Source: Cerioporus squamosus
Lineage: Eukaryota; Basidiomycota; Agaricomycetes; Polyporales; Polyporaceae
DNA length: 64,000 nt
NCBI GenBank assembly: GCA_022592435.1
Contig: JABYQS010000024.1
Location: 1 to 64,000, forward strand
Direction: 5' to 3'
Of the stretch, positions 21,027 through 32,700 are shown one piece after another; position 1 is the stretch's first letter, and each line of letters starts with the position of its first letter. A program made the position numbers and the translations under genes. The notes beneath the pieces were generated by a model. The model had not been told where the DNA came from, did no database searches, and saw nothing but the letters and a program-made list of their open reading frames with translations.

Positions 21027-22472
21027 ATGTCCGCAAAGCAAGACAAGGCAACAACAGAGCGTCACGCGCGTACCCTGCGCGAACTCTTGAAGAGACCGGA
21101 GAACAAGACGTGCGCCGATTGCAAGCGCAATGGTGCGGTTCGTTTCGTTTCGTTTGAGTGGCTTTGACTGATCATACAGGCAGACCCGCGATGGGCTTCG
21201 TGGAACCTGTTCGTGGTCTCATGCAACCTGGAATCGGACTAGTCTAACATGTTCTTTGCTCAGCGGCGTGTTCTTGTGCATACGATGCTCGGGCATTCAC
21301 CGCTCTATGGGCACCCACATTAGCAAGGTCAAGTCTGTCGATCTCGACGTGTGGACCCCCGAACAGATGGCTGTAAGTCACCGTTCGTCTTGATTTACTG
21401 CCCTTCTGACGCATCCTGGACGACAGTCAATACAGAAGTGGGGGAATAGGAGAGCGAATCTGTACTGGGAGGCGCATCTGAGAGCAGGACATGTCCCACC
21501 CGATCAGTACGTTTTGCCTCCTCCATCCTTCTGCCCACCCTCACACCCCACCCTCCATACAGCAAGATGGACTCTTACATCCGTTCCAAATACGAGTCCC
21601 GGCGCTGGGCGCGTGAAGGCGCACCTCCAGAAGATCCCTCGGTACTCGAAGGGGACGCCCCAGCTCCAGCTGCTGCCGCTGTCGCCGCTCCTCCCATGCA
21701 AGCTGCCCTCTCTGCACAAGCACACACGTCCTCACACGCCTCGCGCGCATTCGTGTCCTCCCTCAACGCCACCCGGAGCACGCAGCCACACCAGCTTCTC
21801 TCCACCGCTGTCGCCGCGTCGCGCTCACCCGCTGCCGCTATTGCTCCCCCTCAAGCCCAGCAGGCTCCGGTGCAACAGCAACAGCAACAGCAGCCTCAGT
21901 CCGCTGCTGTCGATCTCTTTTCTCTCGACTTCCACGCGCCTACCAGCTCGACCCCGCAGCCCACCCAGCAAGAGCAGCCCAAGAAAGACGTCACAGCAGA
22001 GATCATGTCCCTCTTCTCCACCGCGACACCCGCTGCCCCCGCTCAGCAAAATGCGTTCGGCGGCGCCGGCGCGGGGATGTTCGGCGCAGCGCCTGCGCAG
22101 CCGCAGAACCAGTTTGGCGGGCTCGGAGGCATGGGTGCGGCGGCGGCGGCAGCGAATCCCTGGGGCGCCATGGGCGGTGCGGGCGGGTTCGGCCAGCCTC
22201 AACAGCAGCCACAGCAGCCGGTCCCGCAGCAGCAGACGGGCATGATGGGCAACGCCGGCGTCGGCATGTGGGGCGCGAACTCGGGTTGGAACGCTGCCCC
22301 CGCCGCGCCCGCGCAGCAGAACATCTGGTCCACCCCTGCGCTCGCCTCCCAGCAAAGCCTGTTCGCGACGAGCGATGTGTGGAGTACCCCCACGTCGAAC
22401 ACCCCTGCGACCGGGGCAGCGACGCAGAAGAACAACGATGCGTTTGGTGACCTCTGGGGCGGGTTCAAGTAG
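21027..22472 (+). CDS. ArfGAP protein, AGE2/SMAP type
   Basis: Five exons (21027-21132, 21184-21208, 21264-21372, 21427-21506, 21563-22472) give 409 residues. Residues 1-125 are an ArfGAP domain with the zinc finger (CADCKRN ... [12 protein letters not shown]) and catalytic Arg in HRSMGTH, then DVWTPEQM and a KWGN helix. The remaining 280 residues are low complexity: Ala/Ser-rich, a Q-rich run near 222-231, several Asn-Pro/Gly motifs, and a closing DLWGGFK. These proteins stimulate GTP hydrolysis by Arf at the Golgi and endosomes and bind clathrin adaptors through such tails. Age2 is the best match by architecture (one ArfGAP domain, N-terminal), Gts1 being the alternative. Confidence 0.88.
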
Positions 22473-22614
22473 ACGACCACTGGGATAGATCGTGATACAT
22501 TTCCTAGCACTACTTCTACACGTCGGATCGGATGATACAATGATACACACTGTGCAGCTGCGGTACACTTGTAATTGTACATCCTCGTTACCCTCTCCAC
22601 CGAAAGTCCTGAAT

Positions 22615-25192
22615 TCACGCCAGGCCGAGATCCTGCAGCATCCCCGTGAGCTCTAGCCCCATGACCACCGACTAACGATCCGCCAACACGCACCTTCTCG
22701 ATCAACCTGCGCGCAATGGGGTGGAACGCCTGCTTGTTCGCCGCGAAGGTCTCCAGCGCGAGTGGCCTGTCCACCTTGGCGATCGCGCGGAACGTCGGCC
22801 TGCAGAACTTCATGCGGCCGCGGAGGATGCCCGTCCCGTCCGTGCCGGTAACCCACTTGGCCGCTGCGGGCGCGAACTCCTTCGCTGCGGGCGAGGACGG
22901 GTCGAGCAGCGCGACCTCGTAGAACCGCCAGCGCAGCTCGGCGTTGGGCGTGCTGAGGAAGGAGTACACCTCGCCGAGGTGCTTGATGTGGGACGGCGGG
23001 AGGGCGGCGTATGACTGGAGCTTCTCGAGGAAGACGACTGTGGGACGGTTCAGCAAGGGCCGAGGGCGGGACGAGGAGGATAGCAGACGCACTCTTCTGG
23101 TTGGCGTTGAACGACGCAACGTCGCTCCCTGTGAAATCGAGCTTTGAGACGTCGGATTCGGAGCGGGAGGCGTCCCACTTCTCGGCGAGGGAAAAGGCCT
23201 CCCGGGCGAGCGCGGTGTCGTAGACCATCTCTACGGGGAGCTTGAGACCCTCGCCATACAGCCATTCCTACAAGCCCGTCAACGCCAGCGCACACCACCA
23301 GCATGAAGCAACGAGTACGCACGTCCCACTTGACGCTATCCAGCGCCTTGATCTTCTCCTCTCCGCCATGCTTCTGGAAGTACGCATACAGATGCGCCTT
23401 CCACTGCTCCGTCGTGATGCTCTTTCCTATGAACGTGTTCACGTAATCGTATATATACGGCAAGAAAACGTCCAGCCCGCCCAGCATGCGCTCGAGGTGC
23501 AACAAAAAGTTCGCGCCCTTCTCGTACGGGATCGTGCTGTACGCGTCGTCGGGGTCCTCGCCCGTCTCAAATTCGATCACGAGCCGCTGGTACTTGGGGT
23601 TCGCCTCGTACTGCTTCAAGGCGTCCTGTAGCGACTTGTACCCGATCAGGAACGAGAACCCACGGTCTGCGGGCGTGTGCAGCAGCTGCAGGAGGAGACG
23701 CTCGATGTACGTCGTCCAGCCCTCGTTGAGCCAGAAGTGCGTCGAATTCGCTTGCCTGCGGGAGAAGTCCGTCAGACGATGGGCCGGAGTATTGCGTCCG
23801 CTACACGCACGTTACGCCGTTGCCGAACCAGGAGTGGGTCAGTTCGTGCACGACGACATCCACCTGATGACAAGGCGGATGTCAGGAATGTGCGGCTGCT
23901 GAGTGTTCTACCGGACTCACAAGGGTACGGTCGCCAGTAAGGAGAGCTGTTCCGAGGTTGTCAGTAACTCTGTACGTCTGCACTGGAGTAAATCATCGCG
24001 TACTCGGGGTTAGGAACGTAAGACACGCGTTCTCCATGCCGCCATACGGGAACGACGGAGGGAGGACGAGAAGATCGTACACCCCGAACCGGTACGGCGG
24101 CAAGATCTTCTCCGCGGTAGCCAAGAACTTGCTCGTGTCCTCGCTGAACTCCCAATACGCGGCGTCGATGAGCTCGGGCTCGGCCCAGATACCCGTCGAC
24201 CACTCCTTGCCCTCCACTCCAGGCAGCGCGCGGTAGCGGAAGTTGCCCACGGCGATGGCGATGAGGTACGGGGGGATCGGGACGGGCTGACCAGACGTGC
24301 CGTGTTGAGGGCGGCACATCGCGGACACACGGAGGAGGGGTGGCTTACCTGCTTGTACTCGTACGTGACGACGTCCTTCCCGATCTCCTTGCCACCGTGC
24401 GCGGGGCCATCTGAGGGAGGAGAGACGCGGATGGCGGAGAGCAACACCGGGAGGACGCAGGCGACCTTCGCATTGTACGTCTGCAGGGAGAGTCGTCGGT
24501 CACGAGGGCAGCAAACCAGGCAAAGGAGAGACGTACGATCTTGACCGAGGATGAGTCCTGCAGAGGAGCCATGCTCCGCGCATAGATCGGCTGAGCCTGG
24601 CTGAACATAAACGGGAACGTCTTCCCCTGCGTCTGCCTACGGACCACATTCTCAGTCCATCGACCTCGCGACCATCACACGAGCACTCACTCCTTGCCCA
24701 GCCATTGCACCGCCGTGCAGTCCTTCGTCGTGCTGTAGAAGATCTGAACGCGGAGCTGGTCGCCGACCTTCGACGGAGGGAGGAGGATGCGGAGCGGGGA
24801 GCCCATCACGGCATGGTTCGGACCCAGCTCAAACTGCGCGAACCAGACGCAGCTGCAAGCTTCAGAATCAGTCCCTCGCGCACGATCGGCACACGCACGT
24901 TACCCGGCCTGTCCTCGACGATGACCTTCGTGACCTCCAGCGCGACCGCATCGAAGCTACCCCGCACAGCGCATGCAATCAGCCCCGTGCACCCTCGGAG
25001 CTAACACCGCGCAAGGACGTACATAACCACCTTCACGTCGTCCTTCTTGACGCGCAAGAGGTGGGTGGCCGAGCCGGAGATGGTCTGCTTGGCAAAGTCG
25101 ATCGTCCAGTCAAAGTCGACGTGCTCGGACGCGACGTCCTGCCAGTTCGCCTGCGTCGACGGGTCGTACGGGAGCTCCAGATCCGAGGACAT
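22615..25192 (-). CDS. Leukotriene A4 hydrolase / M1 aminopeptidase
   Basis: A multi-exon gene, about 620 residues, first exon 25192-25023 and last exon encoding DLGLA at 22632-22615. M1 peptidase motifs are the substrate-anchoring GGMEN, the zinc site HELTH followed 18 residues later by the third ligand in NEGWTTY, and TFLTPTLLTGDRTL just before. The C-terminal helical domain (SYAALPPSHIKHLGEVY) is specific for the LTA4H branch. Fungal members are zinc aminopeptidases with epoxide hydrolase activity. The only uncertain junction is intron 2 (about 24845-24910): both GTGCGT...CGCGCAG and a shorter GTAACG...GAAG choice keep frame. No frame break found. It is head-to-head with RPA12 (185 bp). 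Confidence 0.88.
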
Positions 25193-25377
25193 GGCTGCCT
25201 AGTATCTCCTACGAGAGCAGATGGTGGAAGTACTGAGAGAGGATTGCCGGGGACGATCTCATCCTGTCGTGTGAGATCTTGATCTCGCGAGCTTGTTGCA
25301 GGCGCCCATGATCAGGGACTGCCCGGCGCTTGTGGAAGGAAGTTCGCTCAGCGCGTTCGCTCGTCCAGCTCTCGAGG

Positions 25378-26041
25378 ATGGTGCGCAAGGCAGACAAGAT
25401 TGGTGCGTCCGCCCGCGTATGTCTCATTCTATTACAACTGAGAGGATGTGCAGGCTCGCTTCTGTTTTGCCCGGATTGCGGCACGCTGCTGAATCTGCCC
25501 CAGGACGGCGAGTTCGAGGTCACCTGCGAGCAGTGCGGGCACGTTGAACCTGCGAGTTGTGCGTGTCTCCTCCTTAGCGGGTTTTGACGTGATACTGATA
25601 CCCGTCGTGTCGCCCGGCAGCCTATGAGAACATCGAGATCGTGACCCGGTCGCACCCCGAGGCGTTCCCGTCCGCGCTGAGGCAGAAGCGCAAGACGCAG
25701 ACGAAGGTGCATGCCGCCAACGAGGACTTGCTCAAGGTCGGTTGCGAGCCATGTGGCGTCTCAGGGGAGGCTCATCTCACGCGCTCTTGATGTAGGTGAC
25801 GGAGAAGTGCCCGGAGTGCGGACACATGGAGGCGTACTCGAAGGAGGCTCAGGTATGCTTTGGCGTTCTTCGTTTCCTCCACATAGGTTGACACCCCCGT
25901 GCAACAGCTCCGGAGCGCAGACGAAGGGTCGACGATTTTCTACACGGTACGTACAGGGGAGACACGTCAGAGGATGCGGACTTACAGAGGACCCCTCCGC
26001 AGTGCGTCAAGTGCAAATTTGGCTGGCGAGTCAACAACTAG
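25378..26041 (+). CDS. RPA12: RNA polymerase I subunit RPA12 (Rpa12/A12.2)
   Basis: Six exons (25378-25402, 25454-25558, 25621-25736, 25796-25852, 25908-25946, 26003-26041) give 126 residues, the usual size. There is an N-terminal zinc ribbon (CPDCG ... CEQCG), a linker, and a C-terminal TFIIS-like ribbon (CPECG ... CVKCKFGW). The Ser-Ala-Asp-Glu hairpin, which reaches the polymerase active site and drives RNA cleavage, is in LRSADEGSTIFYT. It ends 51 bp from the stop of the convergent OST5 gene. Confidence 0.92.
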
Positions 26042-26092
26042 ACGGTCCTGCGCTGTCCGCTGTGGGACTGCGCGCGCAGCTGGATGGGATTG

Positions 26093-26461
26093 CTACACGT
26101 ATACACCGACAGAGCAGAAGAGGGCCACGACGCCGAAGCCGCCCAGAAGGCTTGCTGTGGACGCGACGGCGAGCTCGCGGGCTGGGATCTTCTCTTTCGG
26201 GAGTCTGTGGGCGCGAGGGGCCGGTCAGGAACTCTGTACTGCACAATAGCAAGCGATAGAGGGCACGTACGTGGAGGCGTAGAAGGCAAGGACGAAGGTG
26301 GCAGAGAGGAGGAGGAATGCGAGATAGGGAAGGAGTGCGACGGGGACGATGGGTGCGAAGGCGGGCGTGGACTTGTGCAACGCCTGTTGGAGGTGGCAGT
26401 CAGAAACGACAGCAGCGGCTGAGAAGGAGGAGCGTGCCTGTGTGGTTAGATAGTCCGCCAT
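26093..26461 (-). CDS. OST5: OST5/TMEM258 subunit of oligosaccharyltransferase
   Basis: Three exons (26461-26438, 26383-26271, 26204-26093) give 82 residues with two membrane helices (IVPVALLPYLAFLLLSATFV and LAVASTASLLGGFGVVALF) and the family's closing VGVYV. OST5/TMEM258 is a small ER membrane subunit beside the catalytic STT3. Intron 1 (26437-26384, 54 nt) would have a GC donor (GCACGC) with a CTGAC branch site and AACAG acceptor. It is frame-neutral and free of stops, so reading through adds 18 polar residues; the 82-residue form fits the family length better. It faces YOP1 head-to-head. Confidence 0.82.
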
Positions 26462-26761
26462 GACAGAATTCAAAGAGTGGCCCGGAAAGAAAGCCGGCGA
26501 GTGGGCTGGACGGGCAGAGGGAGGAGCACACCCAGGGCCGTTGCGCTGTCTGACGTACGCGTGGCACCTCCAAACACGCGTCATCAAAGCCCATATCAAC
26601 CCGCCTCGCCCCGACCTCTCTTCATCTTCTTCCACGACTCTCACTACCCCTCCTTCACGCACGTCCACGACCAACGACCGACGCAACGACCAAGGTGGGT
26701 CCCTCGTCTTGCGCGCTGTGCCGTGTGCGCAACAACGCTCAACACGCCCGTCATCCGCCAG

Positions 26762-27516
26762 ATGTCTGCCACCGAAAAAGTCCAGCAACACCCCGCCTTC
26801 ATCCAGGCTCAGGACAAGGCAAACTACTACGTTAACCAGCTTGACAAGGAGGTACGCCTCGTCCCGTTGACGGCCTCTGCTCGCGCCGATTCTCCGTCGT
26901 CGCCCACCGTTGCTAATCACACGACCGCAACTGCCAGCTCTCCAAGTACCCCATCCTGAACACCTTCGAGCAGCGCACCCAGGTGCCCAAGAGCTACGCC
27001 TTCCTCGGTGCCGTCGTTCTCCTCGCCATCCTCCATAGCGTCAACGCCTTCGCGCAACCCGTCTCCAACCTCGTTGGCTGGGCGCTGCCCGCCTTCCTCT
27101 CCGTCAAGGCCCTCGAGTCGCCGAGTCACGCCGACGACGTCCAGTGGCTCACCTACTGGGTCGTCTTCGGCTTCTTCAACTTCCTCGAGTCCTTCGCTCT
27201 CCGCATCGTCCTCTACTACTTCCCCTGGTACTTCGCCTTCAAGAGCGTCTTCATCCTCTGGCTCCAGCTCCCGCAGTTCCGCGTGAGTACCCGGCGCCTC
27301 TTGCTTGCGTCATGATGCATACGTTCTGACCCACGCCTTTTCGCATGTGCTTCTCGCACTACGTCCTCTTCCGACTTCCAGGGTGCACAAACGCTCTTCG
27401 GCACCGTCGTGCGCCCCGTCTTTGCCAACCTCAACGGCAAGAGCAACCTCGCCCCAACGCAGTCTGAGCCCACCGTCGCCGATGGTCTCCGCGAGCGCGT
27501 TGCTCACTCGGAGTAA
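26762..27516 (+). CDS. YOP1: YOP1, ER-shaping REEP/DP1 family protein
   Basis: Three exons (26762-26851, 26938-27282, 27382-27516) give 189 residues. The TB2/DP1/HVA22 domain spans about 40-150 with long hydrophobic hairpins (SYAFLGAVVLLAILHSV, VSNLVGWALPAFLSVKALES) and the family core DDVQWLTYWVVFGFFNFLES. Yop1/REEP5 proteins insert as hairpins in the ER membrane and bend it into tubules with reticulons. The tail after residue 155 is polar. Confidence 0.92.
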
Positions 27517-28512
27517 GCACGAAGCGCGTGGCGCGATTTAGACTTCGCGGCGCTCGCGCCTCCGTCATCGGTGGAACGGGCAAGGCGATTTCCCCCAACA
27601 TACGTTTCTGCTTTCTCATCGCCTGGCACGAATGTTTCGTATCATAGTCTCGCTGTTTGTACGAGGGTTTGGTTGCTAGCGACAAGAACTTTTTCCTCCC
27701 TCTCTCCCCAAGTGTTGATACTTCCGCCTTTTCTTTCTTGTTGTTGACGAACTTACACATCTCCTTACCTTATGATCTTACGTTCTCACTGTATCTCGAC
27801 TACGAATGAGAGGTGTGAGCTGTTACGACCGCATATGCGCAGGTGCGACTGTGAGTGATGTCACCTCCGGCGTTCTAAATATGCAGACTGCGGGCATGTG
27901 GAGCGAAGGTACTTCTTATTGCAATTAGTGGTCGTGTGAGGGGAGCTGTCAGCGTGAAGTCGTCGAGTATGTCCTTCGAAAGACGATCACCAGCAATCTG
28001 CAAAGTAGCCCCATCGAATCTCGCTGAGGCTCAAATTTCGTGGTAGTGATCGGAAGGACAGAAGGTGACCGGAGGTGTTCATGCCACTTGCGATCTGCGC
28101 GGATGCACATGTTGGAATAGAAGAGGGCCACCGCAGCAGTGGGCGGGAGTAGATAATATGTAGGTGAGTTTCACTACGAAGGTGCGCAAGTGACGAGACG
28201 ATGGGGGTGCAAGGTGGACGAGGGGACTCGGATTGAGGATGAGAAGGGTTCTTCCAGAACTCAGCCCGGGCTCAACGGTACTGCGAGCATCAGCCCATGC
28301 ACTTGCGCAGCCGCTGCAAGCAACTTTTAGGGATATCAGCGGGAGACAAGGGATAAAGCCAGAGACGTCATATCGAATGGTGAATGAGGTACTTGTTCAC
28401 TCGAACTTCGCTGCATAGATCCACATGCAATTGACTTTCACTTCCTAACACTTTATAGCAAGCGATCCACACATCCCAGCGGACCGATGTGGGTATAACG
28501 CGAGTCTCCCCT
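27517..28512. other. Intergenic, convergent YOP1 and GH76 3' ends
   Basis: About 1 kb, longer than most gaps here. It is less GC-rich than the coding DNA. No family-like frame, RNA gene or terminal repeat found. Confidence 0.5.
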
Positions 28513-30247
28513 TCAAGTCGTAGACGTGATCGCAGAGACGAGGTTGTCGAGCGCGGCCGCCTGGCCCCAGCCGGTGTATCCCTGCGGCGGACCTGCCCAG
28601 CTCGACGAGTACGTCGAGCCATTGGCGGCGAGCTCGAGGATCGCGTTGTACTGTCCCCACAAGAGCGTCAGTCAGGGTCAAACTGCAAGCACGCGTGCGG
28701 CGGAAGATCGCACGTACCTGCACTACGAGGTAGCTGTGGATGAGTGTGCCCAGGGCCGCGTTGTTCGTGGTCATGAAGACTTCGTTCAGGGCGCGGACGT
28801 ACGCCGCTAGAACCGACGTCAGTATCTGGTTACAAGCAGGAGAAGACTAGAGCGAAGAAAGAGAAGCTACTGACACTTGAAGTAGACACCGTCGTTCTGG
28901 GCGTTGGGCGAGGCACCCTCGGTGATGACGCCGTTGCTGCCCTGCCACGGGCCGTTCTTCATCGCAGCCGCCGCGACCTGGATCATCCTGCATCGCGACA
29001 GATGAGTGAGGACATGTGTTCGTAGCGGTCGACAGCTATGTAGGCGCGCTCACTTCGTCGTCCAGCTCGAGTCCCCGGTGACGGACGCGAGCACGTTCGT
29101 GCCCTCGATGTACTTGCCGCTGTTGTACGTGAAGAGCCAGCTGGCGGCGGAGCGCGAGCAGTCCTTGGCGTGGATCGTGTCGAGCACGATGTTGTTCGCA
29201 TTCGTGTTTGCGTTCCGGATCCAGTTCGACGCCGCAATTGCCGCGTTCGTGTACTGGCTCTGGCCCGTCTCCTTCGCGAGGTACGCCGAGAGCGTCAGGA
29301 ACAGCCTGTGCACATCCAAGTTCTGTGTGAGCACACTCCCTCCATGGGCAAGGCTGTAGTAGACAAGGTGAGGGGGAGACGAACCCGGTGGTCACAGAGT
29401 TGAGGTTGTCGTCGTCGGTCGTCGGACGCCAGAAGACGGCACCTGCATTGGTGATTCCGCTGCAGCTCCCCTGGATGGCGAAGTTCTTCGCGGGCGTGCT
29501 GCCCGAGGATGCCTGTCCACTCGTTATTTGGCTGCAGGGCCAGGGTTCTGTCAGTCCTTGCTCGCTCGTGATGAGTCGGTACGACGACTCACTAAGGCGA
29601 AACCGCGTTCCAGGTGTCGATGGCGTGCTGGAGGATGTTGCGGTCGCCGTACGCGCGATACGCGTAGTAAGAAGCGGTTGCCCACCACCTACGCAAGTAT
29701 GTTCAGCTAACAAAGCACAGTACGTACGATTCGCGAGGTTAGCACTCACAACGCGTCGTCATTGTACCCAAACTACGCAAAGCAGAGCGTTCGTAAGTAC
29801 CACGCCACGACACGACACCGCATCACTGGCAGTGCTCACCTGGTCGAAGTGGGAATACTCGCTGAACACTTTGTTAAGCCCGTTGACGACCGTGGACTGG
29901 TACGTCGTCGTCTTCACAAAGTGGTCGTAGTTCGACAGCGCAGAGTACACCGTCGCGGCGGAGCCCCAGTAGCCCACGTCCTGAAACTCGCCGTTCGAAG
30001 TCGTCTTGGACGCGATGACGTCGATCGCTGCCTTCGCTTTCGCCTGCCGGTCCGCAAGAGAGTACTTGTTGCTGAATTCCTATGTAGCAGCACAGACGTC
30101 TCAGCACATGCCCGAGCAGTGGGTCCATCAAGCAACCCGAGAGAGGGGGTAGAATGGACGTACACGCCATGTAGTCGGAACACCGAGGTCCTGCGCGCAG
30201 ACGAGGGCAGAGAGCGTGAACACAGCCAACACGCGGAAGATCATCAT
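28513..30247 (-). CDS. Secreted glycoside hydrolase family 76 (alpha-1,6-mannanase-like)
   Basis: A multi-exon gene, about 385 residues, starting MMIFRVLAVFTLSALVCAQ, a clear signal peptide. The double Asp of GH76 (FGYNDDALWWA) is present, as are Trp-rich helical repeats (YWGSAATVYSAL, GAVFWRPTTDDDN, SWLFTYNSGKYIEG) of the (alpha/alpha)6 barrel. No C-terminal GPI-type hydrophobic tail is visible, which separates it from Dfg5/Dcw1 and suggests a soluble extracellular enzyme acting on alpha-1,6-mannan, possibly of yeast walls or its own wall. A TATA-like element lies about 90 bp upstream. Confidence 0.85.
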
Positions 30248-30336
30248 CTTGCACTAGCACACAGTCGGCCGCGGGGAGCAGGAAGGCCGGTTTTGGAGAG
30301 GGGATGGGGTGGGCCGTCCTTCGTGATGCATGCGCT

Positions 30337-30347
30337 GCATATATACT
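30337..30347 (-). promoter_or_regulatory. TATA-box-like element of the GH76 gene
   Basis: On the minus strand the sequence reads AGTATATATGC, about 90 bp before the GH76 start codon. It is one of the few clear TATA-like elements in the window and fits an inducible secreted enzyme. The role is inferred from position. Confidence 0.5.
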
Positions 30348-32700
30348 GCCCTGGGCAACGGCGACCGCATGAGACACTCCGAGACACTGCGTAAGACGCC
30401 ATGCAGTGCCCACTGCCGACAGGCAGTCTGTCTCGACAAGCGCAATGGCGACGACCATGAGGTCAGAGCCATGAGGACGAGCTGATCGCGGTCTATTGCG
30501 AAGGACGCGCCTGACCGGGCTCAGGCTGATGTGACCGCGTCTTCTTTTCTACGGTCTACCTGGTGACCAGCGCTGACGCTCTTGCGGCCCCGAGCTGGGT
30601 ATACTTGTTGGTGGTAACATTCCGGACCTCTGAGGAAGGTACCTGACGCCGTCTTGGACATGCCGGTTTCAGACGGAGGGATCCAGGCGAGGGAGAGGGC
30701 GTTTCAGCTTGGCACTTCGTTGCCACCGGGGCGCGCGGTGCTACACCCGTTCGTCGACGTCCCCGATGGCGTCGCTCACCGACGAGGAGAACATCGCCTT
30801 GTACCGTGGTAATTGCAGGTAGTGAACGTCAAGAAGCCACAGTGACACTGGCAGAACGGGCACACGACTCGGTAACCAAACGCCGTGGACAGTACAGCAT
30901 ATAGTACCAAGGGGCAGTGCTGGCGCTATGAGTTCACAACGTTCACAAGCGGGGCCGGTCCCAGACTTTGTGGCCGGACCCTACGTATCAAAGCCGACTC
31001 GCGCTTCGGTATGCTCGCTCATAAACAGCGCAAGTATGTGGCAGGGAGTCAGACTCTACACCAATGGTGCGCTCTCGACACCGCGTCTCTGCTCATGCAG
31101 CCGACAGTGATCTATATACCGAGGGCGCGTGCTCCCGTTGAATGAGCACACAACGGTTGGGGCTCGTCTGCAGCCAGATGTCGCCTCGTCCAGCCCGAAC
31201 GCATTATAGATTGTTGGACATGGCGGTAGTTGAGAGAAGGATGGATAGAGACCGTGCGAGCCTGCACGAGCCCTTCCTGATGGTAACGGTAACCTCTAGT
31301 AGCCTCTAATTGTATATCAATAATCAGCATCCATCGGCGAAGTTTGTGTGGGCCCGTCCATCCGATCGGAGGCCCAACGGAGGCCTACTGTAAGATTTGT
31401 TGCAGAGCTGACAGCGTCCGGCTTGGCCGACAGACGGGACTCAAGTCTCAAGGGTGGGCAGAGAACGGAGGCTGATGCGGGACCTCAAGCGCGGACACAA
31501 CTTCGATGGGGCACGTAGTTGAGATGTACGCCACGTACTTGGCTGCCCGGAAAGAGCACTGAAGAGGGATTCAGAGGGATCCCGATGATGAAGTTAGAGG
31601 AGAGCAGGCCAGAACGTTGTATACGGTCAATGGCGTCAGGCACGCACGGCGGTTAACCTCGGTAAACGCGTACAATTATTGTTGGTAGGGATCGGACAGC
31701 TGCGACGCGTCGCTTCAAAGTCGGGACTGTGGAGGCGTCCGATCGGGAGGACTGGGACGGGAAGCGCGGGGACTTGAGGGGCATGGGCGATCGTAAGGTC
31801 TTAGGAGGGCACCGCTCATGCGGTTGAGTTCGAGTGACCCAGGTCATGGCCGACAGAAGATGTCACGGTGCAAGTGTAAGGTTAAGTTATGTCAACAGAG
31901 TGCGAACATGTTGAATGAACCTACGAATGGGGCGTCCTCTCGGACTGAGCTCGAGCATGCGCGATTGCGAGGACGACTCACGAGGGCTGCGATGGGCGGT
32001 GAAGGATTTCTGGGGCGTCGGGACTTACTATCATTTTATCAAGTAGAAAAACGAGGCGAGTCGCTAGAATTGGACTAGTGGGCGGGGCGTAGATACGCAT
32101 GAAGGGGTGCTATCACAGTGCACACGCGACTAGCCTCGAGCGTTGGATGCCGTATTCGCTGGCGCTGTCGTCCGTTGTCGTAGTCGTGACATTCTGCACC
32201 GTGGTGGGATAGAGGCCGTACAGTACGAGGGAGGTGCAATGTCAATAATTTCTGCACGTTAGGAGGGAGTGCCTGATCTGTGGTGGTTCTGATTGGGGGC
32301 GGAGGAGGGCAAGTCGACTGTCGGGACCTGGTGATCAGAGACAGCGGATACAGCGGGTATGGCAGGGGAAGCGCCGGCACATCTGGCTGGCCATGGCGCT
32401 GATCGCAATCTCTGATACTTGTCTCTCCGTATTTCAATGCGCCTGTCCGCCGTCCCCGCTCCCCCGCTCCCTCCGACGCTCTCCGCCAGCCAACACAGTG
32501 CGCGTCGCTCGACACCGCGCGACTAGCCTGAGTCCCACTCCTCCTCCCGCCCTTCCTCCCCTCCCTCCTCTCCCGTCCCCACCCTTCTCCCCTCATTCGT
32601 TACGACTTTCCTGGCGCCGCCATACGACAACTCCTGCTCAACACTCCCTCGGAGACGGATACAAGGGCCGTACACTTCCCCGCATCGCGAGTAAGTGACC
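30348..32700. other. Long intergenic region between GH76 and UNC93-like genes
   Basis: About 2.35 kb between divergent genes, so probably both upstream control regions. Frames up to about 86 codons occur but show no family resemblance. The last 250 bp before 32701 are strongly pyrimidine-rich (CTCCTCCCGCCCTTCCTCCC and similar), fitting a core promoter and 5' UTR for the + gene. No mobile element signature seen. Confidence 0.5.

Noticed and set aside
21880..21900. CAG/CAA repeat in the ArfGAP gene as a special repeat element
   Set aside because: It is a short coding poly-Gln run within a low-complexity tail, common in fungal ArfGAPs.
24840..24915. Frame break in the LTA4H-like gene near the second intron
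   Set aside because: At least two normal splice choices keep the frame into FELGPNHAVMGSPL. The exact junction is uncertain but no break is required.
30348..32700. Mobile element in the long GH76-UNC93 gap
   Set aside because: I looked for long terminal repeats, terminal inverted repeats and transposase or reverse transcriptase motifs and found none.
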